Source: a bacterium (lineage in GTDB: Bacteria > SAR324 > XYD2-FULL-50-16). Taken from it: a stretch of 64,000 bases of DNA. The DNA is taken from the NCBI GenBank assembly GCA_024275165.1, contig JAJRZQ010000003.1:1-64000 (forward strand). Reading direction: 5' to 3'. Shown piece after piece: positions 26,225 through 35,242 of this stretch. Made by a program: the position numbers and the translations under genes. The notes beneath the pieces were generated by a model. The model worked only from the letters and a program-made list of their open reading frames with translations. It did not search any database and was not told the DNA's origin. Each line of letters starts with the position of its first letter. Within the stretch, counting starts at the first letter, position 1.

Positions 26225-27055
26225 ATGCGCATCATGATGAATACAATGAAATTTAGACTTGCTCGGTATAAAATCCTCCCTCTCTGGTTGCTGCTCTTCA
26301 GTTTTATCCAAGCCTCGCCCGCTTGGGCCGGGAATGGGGCCAACTTCGTACTCTACAACCACCATACCCCCAAAGCGGGAGAAAGCGAAGTCATGCTGAT
26401 GTATGACCTAGGCCAAGAACCGGATAAAACCCTGTACGAAGCGCAAATGATTGAAGCCGAATACGGCCTCACCGATTATTGGACCACGGAATTCATGATC
26501 GAGGGGCAAAACACCCCCTCCAGCGGGGGCCAACGCAATACGGGTTTCAGGTGGGAAAACCGCCTCCGGCTCTTTGACTATGGCGCTTTTTTAAATCCAG
26601 TGGTTTATATGGAATATGAAGATCTTAGCGAAGACACCAAATACCTCATGGAAATGAGCGGTAGGGAAGATGCCCGCACCTTGCAAAAAAAACGGCCTCG
26701 GGAACGAGTTTTTGAGACCCGTTTAATCCTAGGTGAAGATATCAGCGAACACATGGATGTCAGCTTTAACTGGATTAATGAAAATGATTTGGATACCGGC
26801 ATCATTGCCTATGGGTACGCTCTAGGCTTCAATTACGCCGCTTCGGAGCGACTGACCATCGGGCTTGAATTATTCGGCGGTATTGGAGACAGTGATTTAG
26901 GAATCACCACAAAGCGAGAAATCACACAACATTACACGGCAATCAACTTTAAAACCCGCTTCACGGAAAATGGATTTTTAAAATTTGGCGGCGCCGTGGG
27001 GAATACCGATGTCAGCCAAGACCTAACCCGTTTCTCCATCGGTCTCAACTTTTAA
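26225..27055 (+). CDS. Outer-membrane beta-barrel protein, function unknown
   Basis: The protein has about 276 residues and a signal peptide ending SPAWA-GN near residue 37. The remainder is made of alternating amphipathic strands with aromatic girdles (for example EVMLMYDLG, EFMIEGQ, VVYMEYEDL, LTIGLELFGG). It ends on SIGLNF, the terminal Phe typical of BAM substrates. The pattern resembles proteins annotated as putative copper-resistance or DUF-type barrels, but I do not assign a function. I chose the ATG at 26225 because AAGGAA lies 4 bp upstream; the frame is open to an ATG at 26153. It stands alone between two hairpins. Confidence 0.82.
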   Translation: MRIMMNTMKFRLARYKILPLWLLLFSFIQASPAWAGNGANFVLYNHHTPKAGESEVMLMYDLGQEPDKTLYEAQMIEAEYGLTDYWTTEFMIEGQNTPSSGGQRNTGFRWENRLRLFDYGAFLNPVVYMEYEDLSEDTKYLMEMSGREDARTLQKKRPRERVFETRLILGEDISEHMDVSFNWINENDLDTGIIAYGYALGFNYAASERLTIGLELFGGIGDSDLGITTKREITQHYTAINFKTRFTENGFLKFGGAVGNTDVSQDLTRFSIGLNF

Positions 27056-27140
27056 GCGTCGCGACCTTCTTGCAAAGCGGGGAAAAAGCTTATTCCCTTT
27101 TGGAATAAAAACACCTCGACCTCGTCAAGCGCTGCGAAAT

Positions 27141-27179
27141 AAGGCAATAAAAACCGGGTCCTCTGGTTTTTATTGCCTT
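27141..27179. terminator. Bidirectional rho-independent terminator
   Basis: A perfect 15-bp stem, AAGGCAATAAAAACC (27141-27155) and GGTTTTTATTGCCTT (27165-27179), with a 9-nt loop, lies between the convergent outer-membrane protein gene and the small minus-strand gene. The A/T-rich arms can provide U-tracts in both directions. Confidence 0.8.
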
Positions 27180-27191
27180 GCGGAGCCCAAT

Positions 27192-27515
27192 TTAAACCAA
27201 ACCCAAAAGGGATTCCCGGGGCAAGGGAGGTTGAGAGAAGGAAAAAACCCTTTTTTTCTTTTTCTCGGGGCGAATTCCGTCTTCTTCTAAACTTTCACGC
27301 AAGATATTCAGGGCCATGATTTCTTCCACTTCGTTGGTGGAGGCTTCTAAGAGGTCTAAGGCGCGAGTTAAAGAAATACCGCGTGAGGTAATCGCCTCTA
27401 ATTGAAGAGCGATGCTGCGTAAGGTTTTCTCAATCATTTTTTGCTCCATTTTTTGGGGTTGCCTTGAATCCAGATGGGATTCGCCGCCTTTAGCAAGGTT
27501 CAGATTCTGAATCAT
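27192..27515 (-). CDS. Small hypothetical protein
   Basis: The frame encodes 107 residues. An internal ATG at residue 22 (MEQKMIEKTLRSI) may be the true start and would give 86 residues. The middle (about 30-75) is predicted helical and the C terminus is basic and proline-rich (KKKKRVFSFSQPPLP). I recognise no family and see no signal peptide or membrane segment. The gene ends beside the bidirectional terminator and is oriented like thyX, 265 bp upstream of it in the genome. It is plausible as a small cytoplasmic protein; codon use looks like its neighbours. Confidence 0.5.
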   Translation of the reverse strand: MIQNLNLAKGGESHLDSRQPQKMEQKMIEKTLRSIALQLEAITSRGISLTRALDLLEASTNEVEEIMALNILRESLEEDGIRPEKKKKRVFSFSQPPLPRESLLGLV

Positions 27516-27751
27516 AATCGTAATAATTCAAGACCCGTGCCAAAGACGCAATTATGCGTTAAACCAAGAAGTTAAAAACGAATGCCACTTCAATTTCGGC
27601 AAAGCTTTCCCCTTAGACCAAAATGACCCAAAAAAGGCGGAAAAAAATTAAGGAAAAGGATAGGGGAAAAGCTTCCCTTCCATGGCCTAGGGGCCCTGTG
27701 CTACATTTATCAAATTGATCTCATCCTTGAGTTGTGTAAAATAGATCCAAC

Positions 27752-27776
27752 AAAAAACCTCTATGCTTGAGGCTTC
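27752..27776 (-). terminator. Weak terminator downstream of thyX
   Basis: On the minus strand AAGCCTC and GAGGTTT arms, with one G-U pair and a 7-nt loop, are followed by a short T-run (TTTTTTG) directly after the thyX stop. Confidence 0.45.
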
Positions 27777-27780
27777 CGAC

Positions 27781-28596
27781 TTATGAACCCGCGCCTTCAT
27801 CCTTGAGGGCTTTGCGATGGCTTAATTTTTCATTTTGCCATAAATCAGCTAAATCTTGCTTGTGCGGCCTGGATTTGCTCCACAAGCAGGCTTGATAGGC
27901 CTTGTAATCCTCATCACAATAAAGATTACGGTTTTCCCAGCATTTAATGCCCAATCGTTCCGCTAAATGAGGAAATTCATGTTTCATGATTTTATAAATC
28001 TGTTTGGCCATCTCCCGAATCTCCCACTGAGCCCGCTCGCACATCCGCACATCCAAAAACTGCTGCATGGCCTGAAACCCCATGGCAAACTGCTCTCGGC
28101 TAAGGGTGGCCATGGGTAAGGCAAAGCGGGCATCTTCTTTTTGAATCCCCTCCGCAAGGCATTCATCGTAAAATTGGACCGTCTCTTTTTGAAGCTTTTG
28201 CCATTTTTGTAAAATTTGGGGGTTTTCCTGGATGCTTGGAGGAGTGACAAAGGCTTTGATGCCTTGATTAAACTCCACATAGCGTTGACTCATCTCCTCT
28301 CGCTCTACCCCGATATGATGCCGATTAAACTGGGCAGTGCAAGCCCGAGAAATATTATCCACCACAAAGACAAAAACAACCTGCCTTAAGGGACTGGTAT
28401 GCCCGGTGCTGAGTTTTTCCGCGACAAAGCTCTCCATCTTGGCGCGCTCAATTTCTCCAGCGCGGATTTTTCTCCACATTTCTTCTGCGTTGTCTTTGGA
28501 ATAACAGATGCGAAAGGCGGAGTACAACACTTCAATCGGGTCTTTGGAGACCCCTAAAAAGTTGACCTTCAATTGAGGAAACGCCATATCATTCAT
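27781..28596 (-). CDS. thyX: FAD-dependent thymidylate synthase ThyX
   Basis: The 271-residue ThyX methylates dUMP to dTMP using methylene-tetrahydrofolate, FAD and NADPH. The opening VLYSAFRICYSK, the substrate segment TGHTSPLRQVVFVFVV, the RACTAQFNRHH region and the C-terminal REMAKQIYKIMKHEFP are recognisable. The signature normally written RHRx(7-8)SxRY reads RHHIGVEREEMSQRY here: the third-position Arg is His and the dUMP-contacting Ser in the middle is absent. The gene overlaps sppA by 4 bp (ATGA), an unusual pairing. ThyA was not seen in the window, so ThyX may be the only thymidylate synthase, but that needs the genome. Confidence 0.9.
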   Translation of the reverse strand: MNDMAFPQLKVNFLGVSKDPIEVLYSAFRICYSKDNAEEMWRKIRAGEIERAKMESFVAEKLSTGHTSPLRQVVFVFVVDNISRACTAQFNRHHIGVEREEMSQRYVEFNQGIKAFVTPPSIQENPQILQKWQKLQKETVQFYDECLAEGIQKEDARFALPMATLSREQFAMGFQAMQQFLDVRMCERAQWEIREMAKQIYKIMKHEFPHLAERLGIKCWENRNLYCDEDYKAYQACLWSKSRPHKQDLADLWQNEKLSHRKALKDEGAGS

Positions 28597-29474
28597 TTAA
28601 AAGTCCAATCCATAAGGTAAAAAATGCCCTGGCGGGCAGAAAGTTCGTCCAACCCCGTCAAACTTTGCAATGTCTTTAAAAAAGCGACGCCCGATTCTTC
28701 GGGACGGTCTAGGTCCCAATCCTTTAAACCCAATTCTTGGGCTAAAAGTTGTTCCACTTTTTTATAGTCTGCCAAGTCGTCAATCAAACCCAGTTTTTTG
28801 GCTTGGCTACCGGTTAAAACTCTGCCATCCCCCACTTCAGCTAGTAACTTTGCCTCAATGGGACGGCGAGACAATACATCGGCTAAAAATTGCCGATGCG
28901 TCTCCTGCAGTAGGGATTCTAGCAAAGAGCGTTCCTCTGGGCGCATGGGGCGAAATGAGTTTCCTATATCTTTGTTTTTACCGGCTTTTAAAGTTTCAAA
29001 GCGCAAACCCAGCTTTTGCGCCAGTCCTTGCGCATTCACCGACTCCATCAAAACCCCAATGCTGCCGGTTAAGGTACCTGGAGAAGCATAGATCTTGTCT
29101 GCGCCAATCGCGACATAATATCCACCACTCGCCGCGACCGACCCCAAAGAAGCAAAAACCTTCTTTTTTCCCCTCAAGCGGTTCAAGGCGGCAAAAATCT
29201 CCTGAGAAGGCCCAACCGCGCCACCGGGGCTATCGACTCGCAAGAGAACGCCTCGAACCCGGTTATCTTCACTTAAAGTTTGAATCCGCTCTAAGATTGC
29301 TTCACTATTAAAAATCACTCCCTTGACCTCGACCACCCCAATTTTTGCTCGCATGAAACTCCCCCGGAGCAGGGAAAGAAGCAGCGTGAGCAAAAAAAAC
29401 ACCCCTAAAGGAACCAACAGGGGGTGGCGTTTTACAAAGGACGCAGGTCGCGCGGAAGAAGAATGCCAAATCAT
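28593..29474 (-). CDS. sppA: Signal peptide peptidase SppA (S49 family)
   Basis: The short-form SppA of about 293 residues is anchored by one N-terminal membrane helix (LLVPLGVFFLLTLLLSLL). The catalytic Ser lies in SVAASGGYYVA and the general-base Lys in GKNKDIGNSF. LRVDSPGGAVGPS and SPGTLTGSIGVLM are also family hallmarks. It cleaves leftover signal peptides in the inner membrane. I chose the ATG at 29474 with AAGGA upstream; the frame is open to a TTG at 29501. Its stop overlaps the thyX start, so the two are coupled. Confidence 0.94.
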   Translation of the reverse strand: MIWHSSSARPASFVKRHPLLVPLGVFFLLTLLLSLLRGSFMRAKIGVVEVKGVIFNSEAILERIQTLSEDNRVRGVLLRVDSPGGAVGPSQEIFAALNRLRGKKKVFASLGSVAASGGYYVAIGADKIYASPGTLTGSIGVLMESVNAQGLAQKLGLRFETLKAGKNKDIGNSFRPMRPEERSLLESLLQETHRQFLADVLSRRPIEAKLLAEVGDGRVLTGSQAKKLGLIDDLADYKKVEQLLAQELGLKDWDLDRPEESGVAFLKTLQSLTGLDELSARQGIFYLMDWTFK

Positions 29475-29606
29475 ACTATTTTTATCCTTAATTCCCCTCA
29501 AAGGGAGTTGTGAAGGCTCTAAAAAGCTCCCTTTTAAAGGCTGTTCAAGCCAAGCAAAAGGGCGGATTTAAATTGAAAAAAAGAAAAAAACCCGTAAAGC
29601 CACAAA

Positions 29607-30605
29607 TCAGGCCGACTTGCTGGAAAAATCAGCAATCCAGCGAATCAGATTGATCACTACCAATAAAGCCCCTTCCAAGCGGCTTACCTGCCAACCGGTT
29701 CGCATAAAGAAGATCACCATGCAAACCATAGCCACCAAAATAACCATGCTGCTTTGCGCCTCATAGGAGACTTCAAGAGGGCTGCCCAGCATCCCGGCCA
29801 AACCTAAAACCCCAAGCAGGTTAAAGAGGTCTGAGCCGATCAGGTTGCCCGCGGCCATGCCGTGTTTGTTTTTCGCCACCGCCATCAAACTGGTTGCCAG
29901 TTCGGGCGCACTGGTACCCGCCGCTACAATGGTCACCCCGATCACCCAATCCGACACCCCAAAGGCGTGAGCGATTTCCGAAGCGGAATCCACCAGCAGA
30001 TCCCCCCCACCAACCACGCAGGCTATCCCAAGCAGCAGCAGGGCATAGACCTTAAAGCTTACCTTTTCATGGGAGACCTCATCGTCTTCCAGTTGTTCTT
30101 TTTTGATAAAAAGAAACAGCATATACCCGATGAGCAAGCTTATCATCACCGCCCCTTCGGTAAAACTTAGGTTCATGGGCGAACCTTGGAGTTCCGGCTG
30201 CCCGCTTAAAAAAGCGAAGAGCTGGGCAGGGCCAAAAAGAAACCAAGAGAGCAAAAGGGTGACAAAGATCAAAAAAAATCCGTCCCGGTAAACCAGTTTG
30301 GGGCTGGTCTGCACAGAACGGATCATGGCCGTGCCCCCGAGAATAAAACCGAGGTTGAAGATGTTTGAACCCACGACATTCGAAACCGAGATATCGTTTT
30401 TACCATAGATCACCGCCACGGTGGTAACGGCAAATTCAGGGGCGGAAGTCCCGATAGCGACCACGGTCAACCCGATAACCAGGTCTGAAATACCTAAACT
30501 AGCGGCAATGGAACTTGCCGATTCCACCAGCCAATCCGAACCTTTCCAGAGCATGAGGATCGCAATAACGAATAAAGGAAGCTGAATCAGCAAGGTTTCT
30601 GTCAT
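29607..30605 (-). CDS. Calcium/sodium antiporter, YrbG-type
   Basis: This inner-membrane exchanger of about 332 residues belongs to the K+-dependent Na+/Ca2+ exchanger-related YrbG family. Its two inverted halves each carry the ion-binding motif: VVAIGTSAPEFAVT with VGSNIFNLGFILG, and IVAAGTSAPELATS with IGSDLFNLLGVLG. About ten hydrophobic helices are visible. I chose the ATG at 30605 (MTETLLIQLP) because the frame upstream to 30716 has no membrane-protein character or ribosome-binding site. It stands as a single gene. Confidence 0.93.
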   Translation of the reverse strand: MTETLLIQLPLFVIAILMLWKGSDWLVESASSIAASLGISDLVIGLTVVAIGTSAPEFAVTTVAVIYGKNDISVSNVVGSNIFNLGFILGGTAMIRSVQTSPKLVYRDGFFLIFVTLLLSWFLFGPAQLFAFLSGQPELQGSPMNLSFTEGAVMISLLIGYMLFLFIKKEQLEDDEVSHEKVSFKVYALLLLGIACVVGGGDLLVDSASEIAHAFGVSDWVIGVTIVAAGTSAPELATSLMAVAKNKHGMAAGNLIGSDLFNLLGVLGLAGMLGSPLEVSYEAQSSMVILVAMVCMVIFFMRTGWQVSRLEGALLVVINLIRWIADFSSKSA

Positions 30606-30833
30606 GTTTTTTTTAAAATTAGGTCTAAAAACTGCATTTAACTGCGAGGCTATAATTCTAAGAACCCTTAAAAAGTCAGCGGCTCTCAGCGAGCCTAAGA
30701 TAAACCCATCAATCAATCCATGCTCGAGATTGATTTGTTTTCAGGCTTTAGGACGCATTCCCACCCCAAAACAGGGTTGCACCCAAGGCTAAATCATCTG
30801 CACGATTAAATAAACCAAAAAACCCATACAGCT

Positions 30834-31043
30834 ATGAGTGGCAAGGTTTCAAAGCAATTGGTCTTGACAGAGGTCACCCGCCTGCTTGCAAGCGAAGAGG
30901 GGGTATTGACCCTCCTGACCGGGGCCTTGGCGATTTCTGATTTTGACTCGTTGGAAATGGCGCTAGAAGAAGCCCTCAAAGCCTATAACGGGAACCGTTC
31001 TTATTTCCGCGCCCTGATCCATCGCCACCAGCAGTCTCGTTAA
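30834..31043 (+). CDS. Small hypothetical protein
   Basis: The frame encodes 69 residues with an evenly amphipathic, probably all-helical composition (TRLLASEEGVLTLL, SLEMALEEALKAYNG) and a basic end. Codon use is like neighbouring genes. No Shine-Dalgarno is visible. Its stop overlaps the stop of the convergent hexapeptide-repeat gene by 4 bp. I recognise no family. It may be a real small protein, but the call rests on composition and position only. Confidence 0.45.
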   Translation: MSGKVSKQLVLTEVTRLLASEEGVLTLLTGALAISDFDSLEMALEEALKAYNGNRSYFRALIHRHQQSR

Positions 31044-31834
31044 ATTCTCAATTTTTTGCAGTCGGCCAAATCTTTTAAAATTGAGCGAGGCGGGTACACC
31101 CCCTTAGGCAGGGTCAGATTGGGCAAAAGCCAGCACTCTTTCATCACAAAGCTTAAGGGGGAGATCACGCTATTGCAGCCTGCCTCCAAACCATCCCCTA
31201 AAAAGGCGCCGAACTTGTTCTTGCCGCTCAAACGCTTTTCTCCACCAATTTTCAAACTCATTTCAGGAAACTCCAAGGCCTCTTTTTGGGCGAGACTGCG
31301 AAATTCGAGGTTGCTGATCTTTGTCCCCGCGCCGAGGTTGATGTTGCGCCCTAAGATACTATCTCCAATATAGGAAAAGTGACCCGCTTCCACATGCTCT
31401 AAAAGAATCGAGTTTTTCATCTCCGTCGTGTGTCCGGCCACGCATTTGGGACCGATAAACAAGTTCCCCCTCAGATACGCCCCCTGGCGGACTTCGCTCC
31501 CCTCTAAAATGATGCAGTGATCTTTGATGGTGCTGCCCGCTTCGAGCATCACCCCCTTTTGGATGAAGATTTTGCCTTTTTTATCACAAAAATCCTGCTT
31601 TAAGATCCGGGTTTCCTTGATAAAGAGGCTGCGCTCTTCACTGCCTGAGGGGGTGCGGTAGCGTTGTTTGACGGCCTTGACGCTGCCTGCATCCTTTTTA
31701 TCTTGAAAAAAGTCTTGAATAAAGGGTTGTAAGCGTTCTAAAGGGGTAAAAAGGTTTGCTAAATCAACAAAAAGCGACTGGGCCGGCCCGGAAACGGGCC
31801 GAGCGAAATAATGGCTCAGGTCTTGCCAGTCCAT
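31040..31834 (-). CDS. Hexapeptide-repeat (left-handed beta-helix) protein, possibly acyl- or nucleotide-transferase-like
   Basis: The protein has about 264 residues, with an N-terminal helical part (1-75). From about 80 onward it has irregular hexapeptide repeats like those of the GlmU C-terminal acyltransferase domain: KIFIQKGVMLEAGSTIKD, GAYLRGNLFIGPKCVAGHT, SILLEHVEAGHFSYIGDSIL and GRNINLGAGTKISNLEF. The conserved YIGDSxxGxxxNxGAGT signature is that of GlmU-type acetyltransferases. No nucleotidyltransferase domain is attached; a separate one is encoded at 62216. I chose the ATG at 31834, which shares one base with the stop of the ketopantoate-reductase gene. It is the last gene of the uppS-to-panE run. 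Confidence 0.82.
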   Translation of the reverse strand: MDWQDLSHYFARPVSGPAQSLFVDLANLFTPLERLQPFIQDFFQDKKDAGSVKAVKQRYRTPSGSEERSLFIKETRILKQDFCDKKGKIFIQKGVMLEAGSTIKDHCIILEGSEVRQGAYLRGNLFIGPKCVAGHTTEMKNSILLEHVEAGHFSYIGDSILGRNINLGAGTKISNLEFRSLAQKEALEFPEMSLKIGGEKRLSGKNKFGAFLGDGLEAGCNSVISPLSFVMKECWLLPNLTLPKGVYPPRSILKDLADCKKLRI

Positions 31835-32769
31835 CAAGCCCCCTCGATCAAGCCGTAATTCATCATGGTCAACTGCATGAGGTTAAAAACCGTTTGATTT
31901 ACGGGAATCGAGATTCCGTATTGCTGCGCTTTTCGGAGCAAGGTGCCTGCCAAGGGGTCGAGTTCAGGGAGTTGGCCTGCTTCTAGGTCTTTGAGCATAT
32001 TGGATTTAACCTGACCTAAACGCAGCGCCTTATGCCGTAAGTCTTCGACCGTTTCTTCAGGGATTTCAACCCCTTCGGCCAAGGCCACCCGTTGCACCTC
32101 TAAAATCATCTGGTCTAAAGTAGGCCGCAGGGTATCGCAAGCTAAAATCTGACTCATATCGGTACGCGTCAAGGCACTGATCAAATTAAAACTATTGTTC
32201 CACAAAAAACTTTTCCAAATCTCTAAGGTAATGTTGTTGGAAATTTTATGCTCAATCCCCGCATGGCTTAAAATCTGGCTCAGCCACTCTAAACGGCGGG
32301 AAGGCTGATGATCCATCTCCCCATAGGTGAGGTGCGCCGGAGCTTGCTGGAGCAGGGTATTTTGCTCTGAAAAAAACCCGGAAAAACTAGGCACGCAGCC
32401 AATGACCAGATTCGAGCCCAACAAATCAGCTAGAATCTTTTCATTATCCAGCCCGTTTTGCAGACTCACGATGAGCGTGGAGGGGGTCAAAACCGGCAGC
32501 AAATTCATGGCGATTTCATAGGTATGAAAGGCCTTGACGGCAATCAAAACCAGATCTTGCACGGGAAGGCCATCCAAATCAGCATGAATGTTGGGCGTAA
32601 AATCATATTCCTGATCCAGCAAGCGCAGTTTCAACCCCTTTGCTTGCAGGCTTTCGACCCGGTTCGGCTTGTCGATAAAGATGACCTCATGACCGGCCTG
32701 AACAAGCTTGCCCCCAAAGTAGGCCCCGATTGCTCCGGCACCATAAACTAAAATTTTAACTTTGTTCAT
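31834..32769 (-). CDS. panE: Ketopantoate reductase family protein (ApbA/PanE)
   Basis: The 311-residue Rossmann protein begins with the NADP site ILVYGAGAIGAYFGGKLVQAG. SLQNGLDNEKIL follows, and in the C-terminal domain the conserved Lys and Asn/Ser of the active site appear in EIWKSFLWNNSFN. Ketopantoate reductase makes pantoate from 2-dehydropantoate using NADPH, but many ApbA/PanE paralogues have other substrates. Placement after rseP, with a 1-bp TAATG overlap, is unusual for pantothenate synthesis. The PanP-type aspartate decarboxylase at 36870 would fit the same pathway. Confidence 0.87.
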   Translation of the reverse strand: MNKVKILVYGAGAIGAYFGGKLVQAGHEVIFIDKPNRVESLQAKGLKLRLLDQEYDFTPNIHADLDGLPVQDLVLIAVKAFHTYEIAMNLLPVLTPSTLIVSLQNGLDNEKILADLLGSNLVIGCVPSFSGFFSEQNTLLQQAPAHLTYGEMDHQPSRRLEWLSQILSHAGIEHKISNNITLEIWKSFLWNNSFNLISALTRTDMSQILACDTLRPTLDQMILEVQRVALAEGVEIPEETVEDLRHKALRLGQVKSNMLKDLEAGQLPELDPLAGTLLRKAQQYGISIPVNQTVFNLMQLTMMNYGLIEGA

Positions 32770-34061
32770 TATTTAAAAAGTCGCAAACTATCTTGAACGG
32801 AGACAAGTAAAATTAAAAACAACAACAATAAAAAACCCGTTCGGGTAACCCGATTTTTCCAGGCTGAAGAAAGAGGAGAGCCTTTAACCCGCTCAATGGC
32901 GAGAAGTAAAATATGCCCTCCATCCAAAGCGGGGATGGGAAAAAGGTTAAAAATACCCAATTGCAAAGAGATAAAACTCAAGAGTTCGAGGAGGTCGCTC
33001 ATCCCGTTTTTCGCGGCTTGCCCCATCACCTGCGCGATCATAATCGGGCCTCCAATGCTATCGCTACCAGCCTTACCAGAAAACAATCGAAAAACAAAGT
33101 GGAAGGTTTTTTGACCGAGGTCCAATACCCGATTAACCCCCTGCCCAATCGCCTGGACAAAGGGAACCGAATTTTTCGTGCTCGGGGGGGCAATGCCGAT
33201 ATACCAGATTTTCCGGGTTTCGGAAAAGGAAGGCGCCACCATCACCTCTTGGGTTTCTCCGCTGGTTTTTTTCAAGAGCAGGCGAATGGGCGCGCCCGCG
33301 CCTTCTTGAATAAAGGGAGTGAGTTCATACCAACTGGTCAGGGACTGATTTTGAAAACGAAGGATCAGGTCTCCTTTTTCAATTCCCGCCAAGGCCGCGG
33401 GGCTACCGGGAGTCACCGCCCCCGCCCGGGCCTCCATCCAGGGGAGCCAGCCCGGTGAGCCTGAATCCGGCAAACCGATCAAGTTCATTTGCAAGGGGAC
33501 TAGGGCTTTACCCCGGCGAACCCGCAGCTCGACCTTCTCCCCCTTGTGGGCAAAAAAAGCTTCATGGGCCTCTTGAAAGTTTTGCACCCCTTGCCCCGCG
33601 ATGCTGACAATCAAGTCTCCCTTTTGCAGGCCTGCCTTCCAAGCGGGGGTGTCGGGGGTCGCCTGCCAGATTAAGGGGGGCTGCTCTAGGTATTGGGGGC
33701 GTTCGAGCCCCATCATAAACACCAAGGGCATGAGCAAAAAAGCGAGCACGAGATTCATCACCGGGCCGGCAAGCAAAACAAAAAGCTGCTGCAAAGGGGT
33801 TTTACTGGTGTAGGAATCGGGGTCGCCCGAAGCCTCTTCTTCCGTATCCAAACCCTTGAGCCGCACAAAGCCGCCGAGAGGAATCCAGCTCAACATGTAT
33901 TCGGTTTCCCCGATCACCTTCCCCCAGGCCTTGGGGGGGAAGCCAATCGAAAACTCCAAAACCCGCACCCCCACCAAACGGGCCGCCGTAAAATGCCCCA
34001 ACTCATGAACAAAGACCAAAAAACTCAAAGAAAGAATAAAAACAATCAAGGTGGTTAACAT
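32769..34061 (-). CDS. rseP: Site-2 intramembrane metalloprotease RseP
   Basis: The 430-residue site-2 protease has the zinc motif HELGH in the first membrane helix (FLVFVHELGHFTAARL). Two PDZ domains (about 130-205 and 210-285) follow, and the LDG motif FPIPALDGGHILLLAIE is near the C terminus. It cleaves transmembrane anti-sigma factors such as RseA in envelope-stress signalling. It overlaps dxr by 7 bp. uppS-cdsA-dxr-rseP is the classic proteobacterial envelope and isoprenoid cluster, although bamA, which often follows, is not here. Confidence 0.97.
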   Translation of the reverse strand: MLTTLIVFILSLSFLVFVHELGHFTAARLVGVRVLEFSIGFPPKAWGKVIGETEYMLSWIPLGGFVRLKGLDTEEEASGDPDSYTSKTPLQQLFVLLAGPVMNLVLAFLLMPLVFMMGLERPQYLEQPPLIWQATPDTPAWKAGLQKGDLIVSIAGQGVQNFQEAHEAFFAHKGEKVELRVRRGKALVPLQMNLIGLPDSGSPGWLPWMEARAGAVTPGSPAALAGIEKGDLILRFQNQSLTSWYELTPFIQEGAGAPIRLLLKKTSGETQEVMVAPSFSETRKIWYIGIAPPSTKNSVPFVQAIGQGVNRVLDLGQKTFHFVFRLFSGKAGSDSIGGPIMIAQVMGQAAKNGMSDLLELLSFISLQLGIFNLFPIPALDGGHILLLAIERVKGSPLSSAWKNRVTRTGFLLLLFLILLVSVQDSLRLFK

Positions 34062-35242
34062 GGGGCTTGCTCCTGAGCGAATTTACGCCCCCATTGGTCG
34101 GCGGCAAGGGCTTGATCTAGTGTATCGAGCGTCCAGGGGAATTGGCTACCCGTGGTCGATTTTTCTTGCTTTAAGCGTTCCATCAACTCGCCTAAACAAC
34201 TTAAAATTCTCATAAAGGGGATTTGATCTTGTAAAAAAAGTTCCACTAAAACCTCATTGGCACCGTTCAAGGCCGCGGGAGCCCCTCCCCCCAAGGCAAT
34301 CGCTTGATAGGCGTAGGCAATGCTGGGAAAGCGTTCCAAATCCGGTGGCTGAAAATGCAAGGCCCCCAATTGCGCCATATCGAGAGGGGCCACCCCCGAA
34401 GCAATGCGCTGGGGAAAGGCGAGGCAGTAGGCAATGGGAGTGCGCATATCCGGGGTGCCCATTTGAGCGATCAGGCTGCCGTCTTTATAGGCCACTAAGC
34501 TGTGCAGAATGGATTCGGGATGCACCACCACCTTGATTTGTTCTGCTTTGAGGTCAAAAAGCCAATGCGCCTCAATGATCTCTAAGGCCTTGTTCATCAT
34601 GGTCGCCGAATCAATGGTGATCTTTGCCCCCATCGACCAATTGGGGTGTTTTAAAGCCCTTTCTTTGGTAATGGAAGCAAATTCTTCTTTGGCCAACTGG
34701 CGAAAGGGCCCCCCTGAAGCGGTCAAAGTGATGTGGGCCACATCTTTGCGTTCGCTCCCCTGCAAGGCCTGAAAAATGGCGTTATGCTCGGAGTCAATGG
34801 GCAAAAGAACGACCTTGTTGTTGCGTACCCCTGCCATCACCAAGGAACCGGCCATCACAATGCTTTCCTTATTCGCCAAGGCCACCCGTTTTTTCGCCGC
34901 AATCGCGGCCAGCACGGGCCGAATTCCGCAAGCCCCCACCAGAGCGACCACCACTTGGGTGGCTTCTTCACATTGTGCCACGGCGATTAACCCGGCTTCT
35001 CCCTCCTCAATCCGAGGGCGGTAATCAGGGGGCAAGAAAGACATAAATTCAGCGGTCTTCCCCAAACCGAGGGCAATCAAGAAGGGGCGAAAGCGCAGAG
35101 CCTGCTCCGCTAAAACCGCGATGCGCGAATTCCCGCTGAGAGCCACCACTTGGTATTGATCTAGGTTGCGGGCAATCACCTCCAAGGTGGAAACCCCAAT
35201 ACTGCCCGTAGAGCCTAAAATCGCGATTCCTTGAGGCTTCAT
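34055..35242 (-). CDS. dxr: 1-deoxy-D-xylulose 5-phosphate reductoisomerase
   Basis: The enzyme has about 395 residues and performs the second step of the non-mevalonate isoprenoid pathway, converting DXP to MEP with NADPH. It begins with the NADPH site IAILGSTGSIGVSTLEVI. ANKESIVMAG, the metal-binding LPIDSEHNAIFQALQG, TASGGPF and the long HPNWSMGAKITIDSATMMNK are present. I chose the ATG at 35242, which overlaps the cdsA stop (ATGA). It supplies precursor for undecaprenyl diphosphate made by the neighbouring UppS. Confidence 0.97.
   Translation of the reverse strand: MKPQGIAILGSTGSIGVSTLEVIARNLDQYQVVALSGNSRIAVLAEQALRFRPFLIALGLGKTAEFMSFLPPDYRPRIEEGEAGLIAVAQCEEATQVVVALVGACGIRPVLAAIAAKKRVALANKESIVMAGSLVMAGVRNNKVVLLPIDSEHNAIFQALQGSERKDVAHITLTASGGPFRQLAKEEFASITKERALKHPNWSMGAKITIDSATMMNKALEIIEAHWLFDLKAEQIKVVVHPESILHSLVAYKDGSLIAQMGTPDMRTPIAYCLAFPQRIASGVAPLDMAQLGALHFQPPDLERFPSIAYAYQAIALGGGAPAALNGANEVLVELFLQDQIPFMRILSCLGELMERLKQEKSTTGSQFPWTLDTLDQALAADQWGRKFAQEQAPC

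Noticed and set aside
30606-30716. Upstream extension of the calcium/sodium antiporter frame
   Set aside because: The extra 37 residues lack membrane-protein character and a ribosome-binding site; the family normally starts at the MTETLL position.
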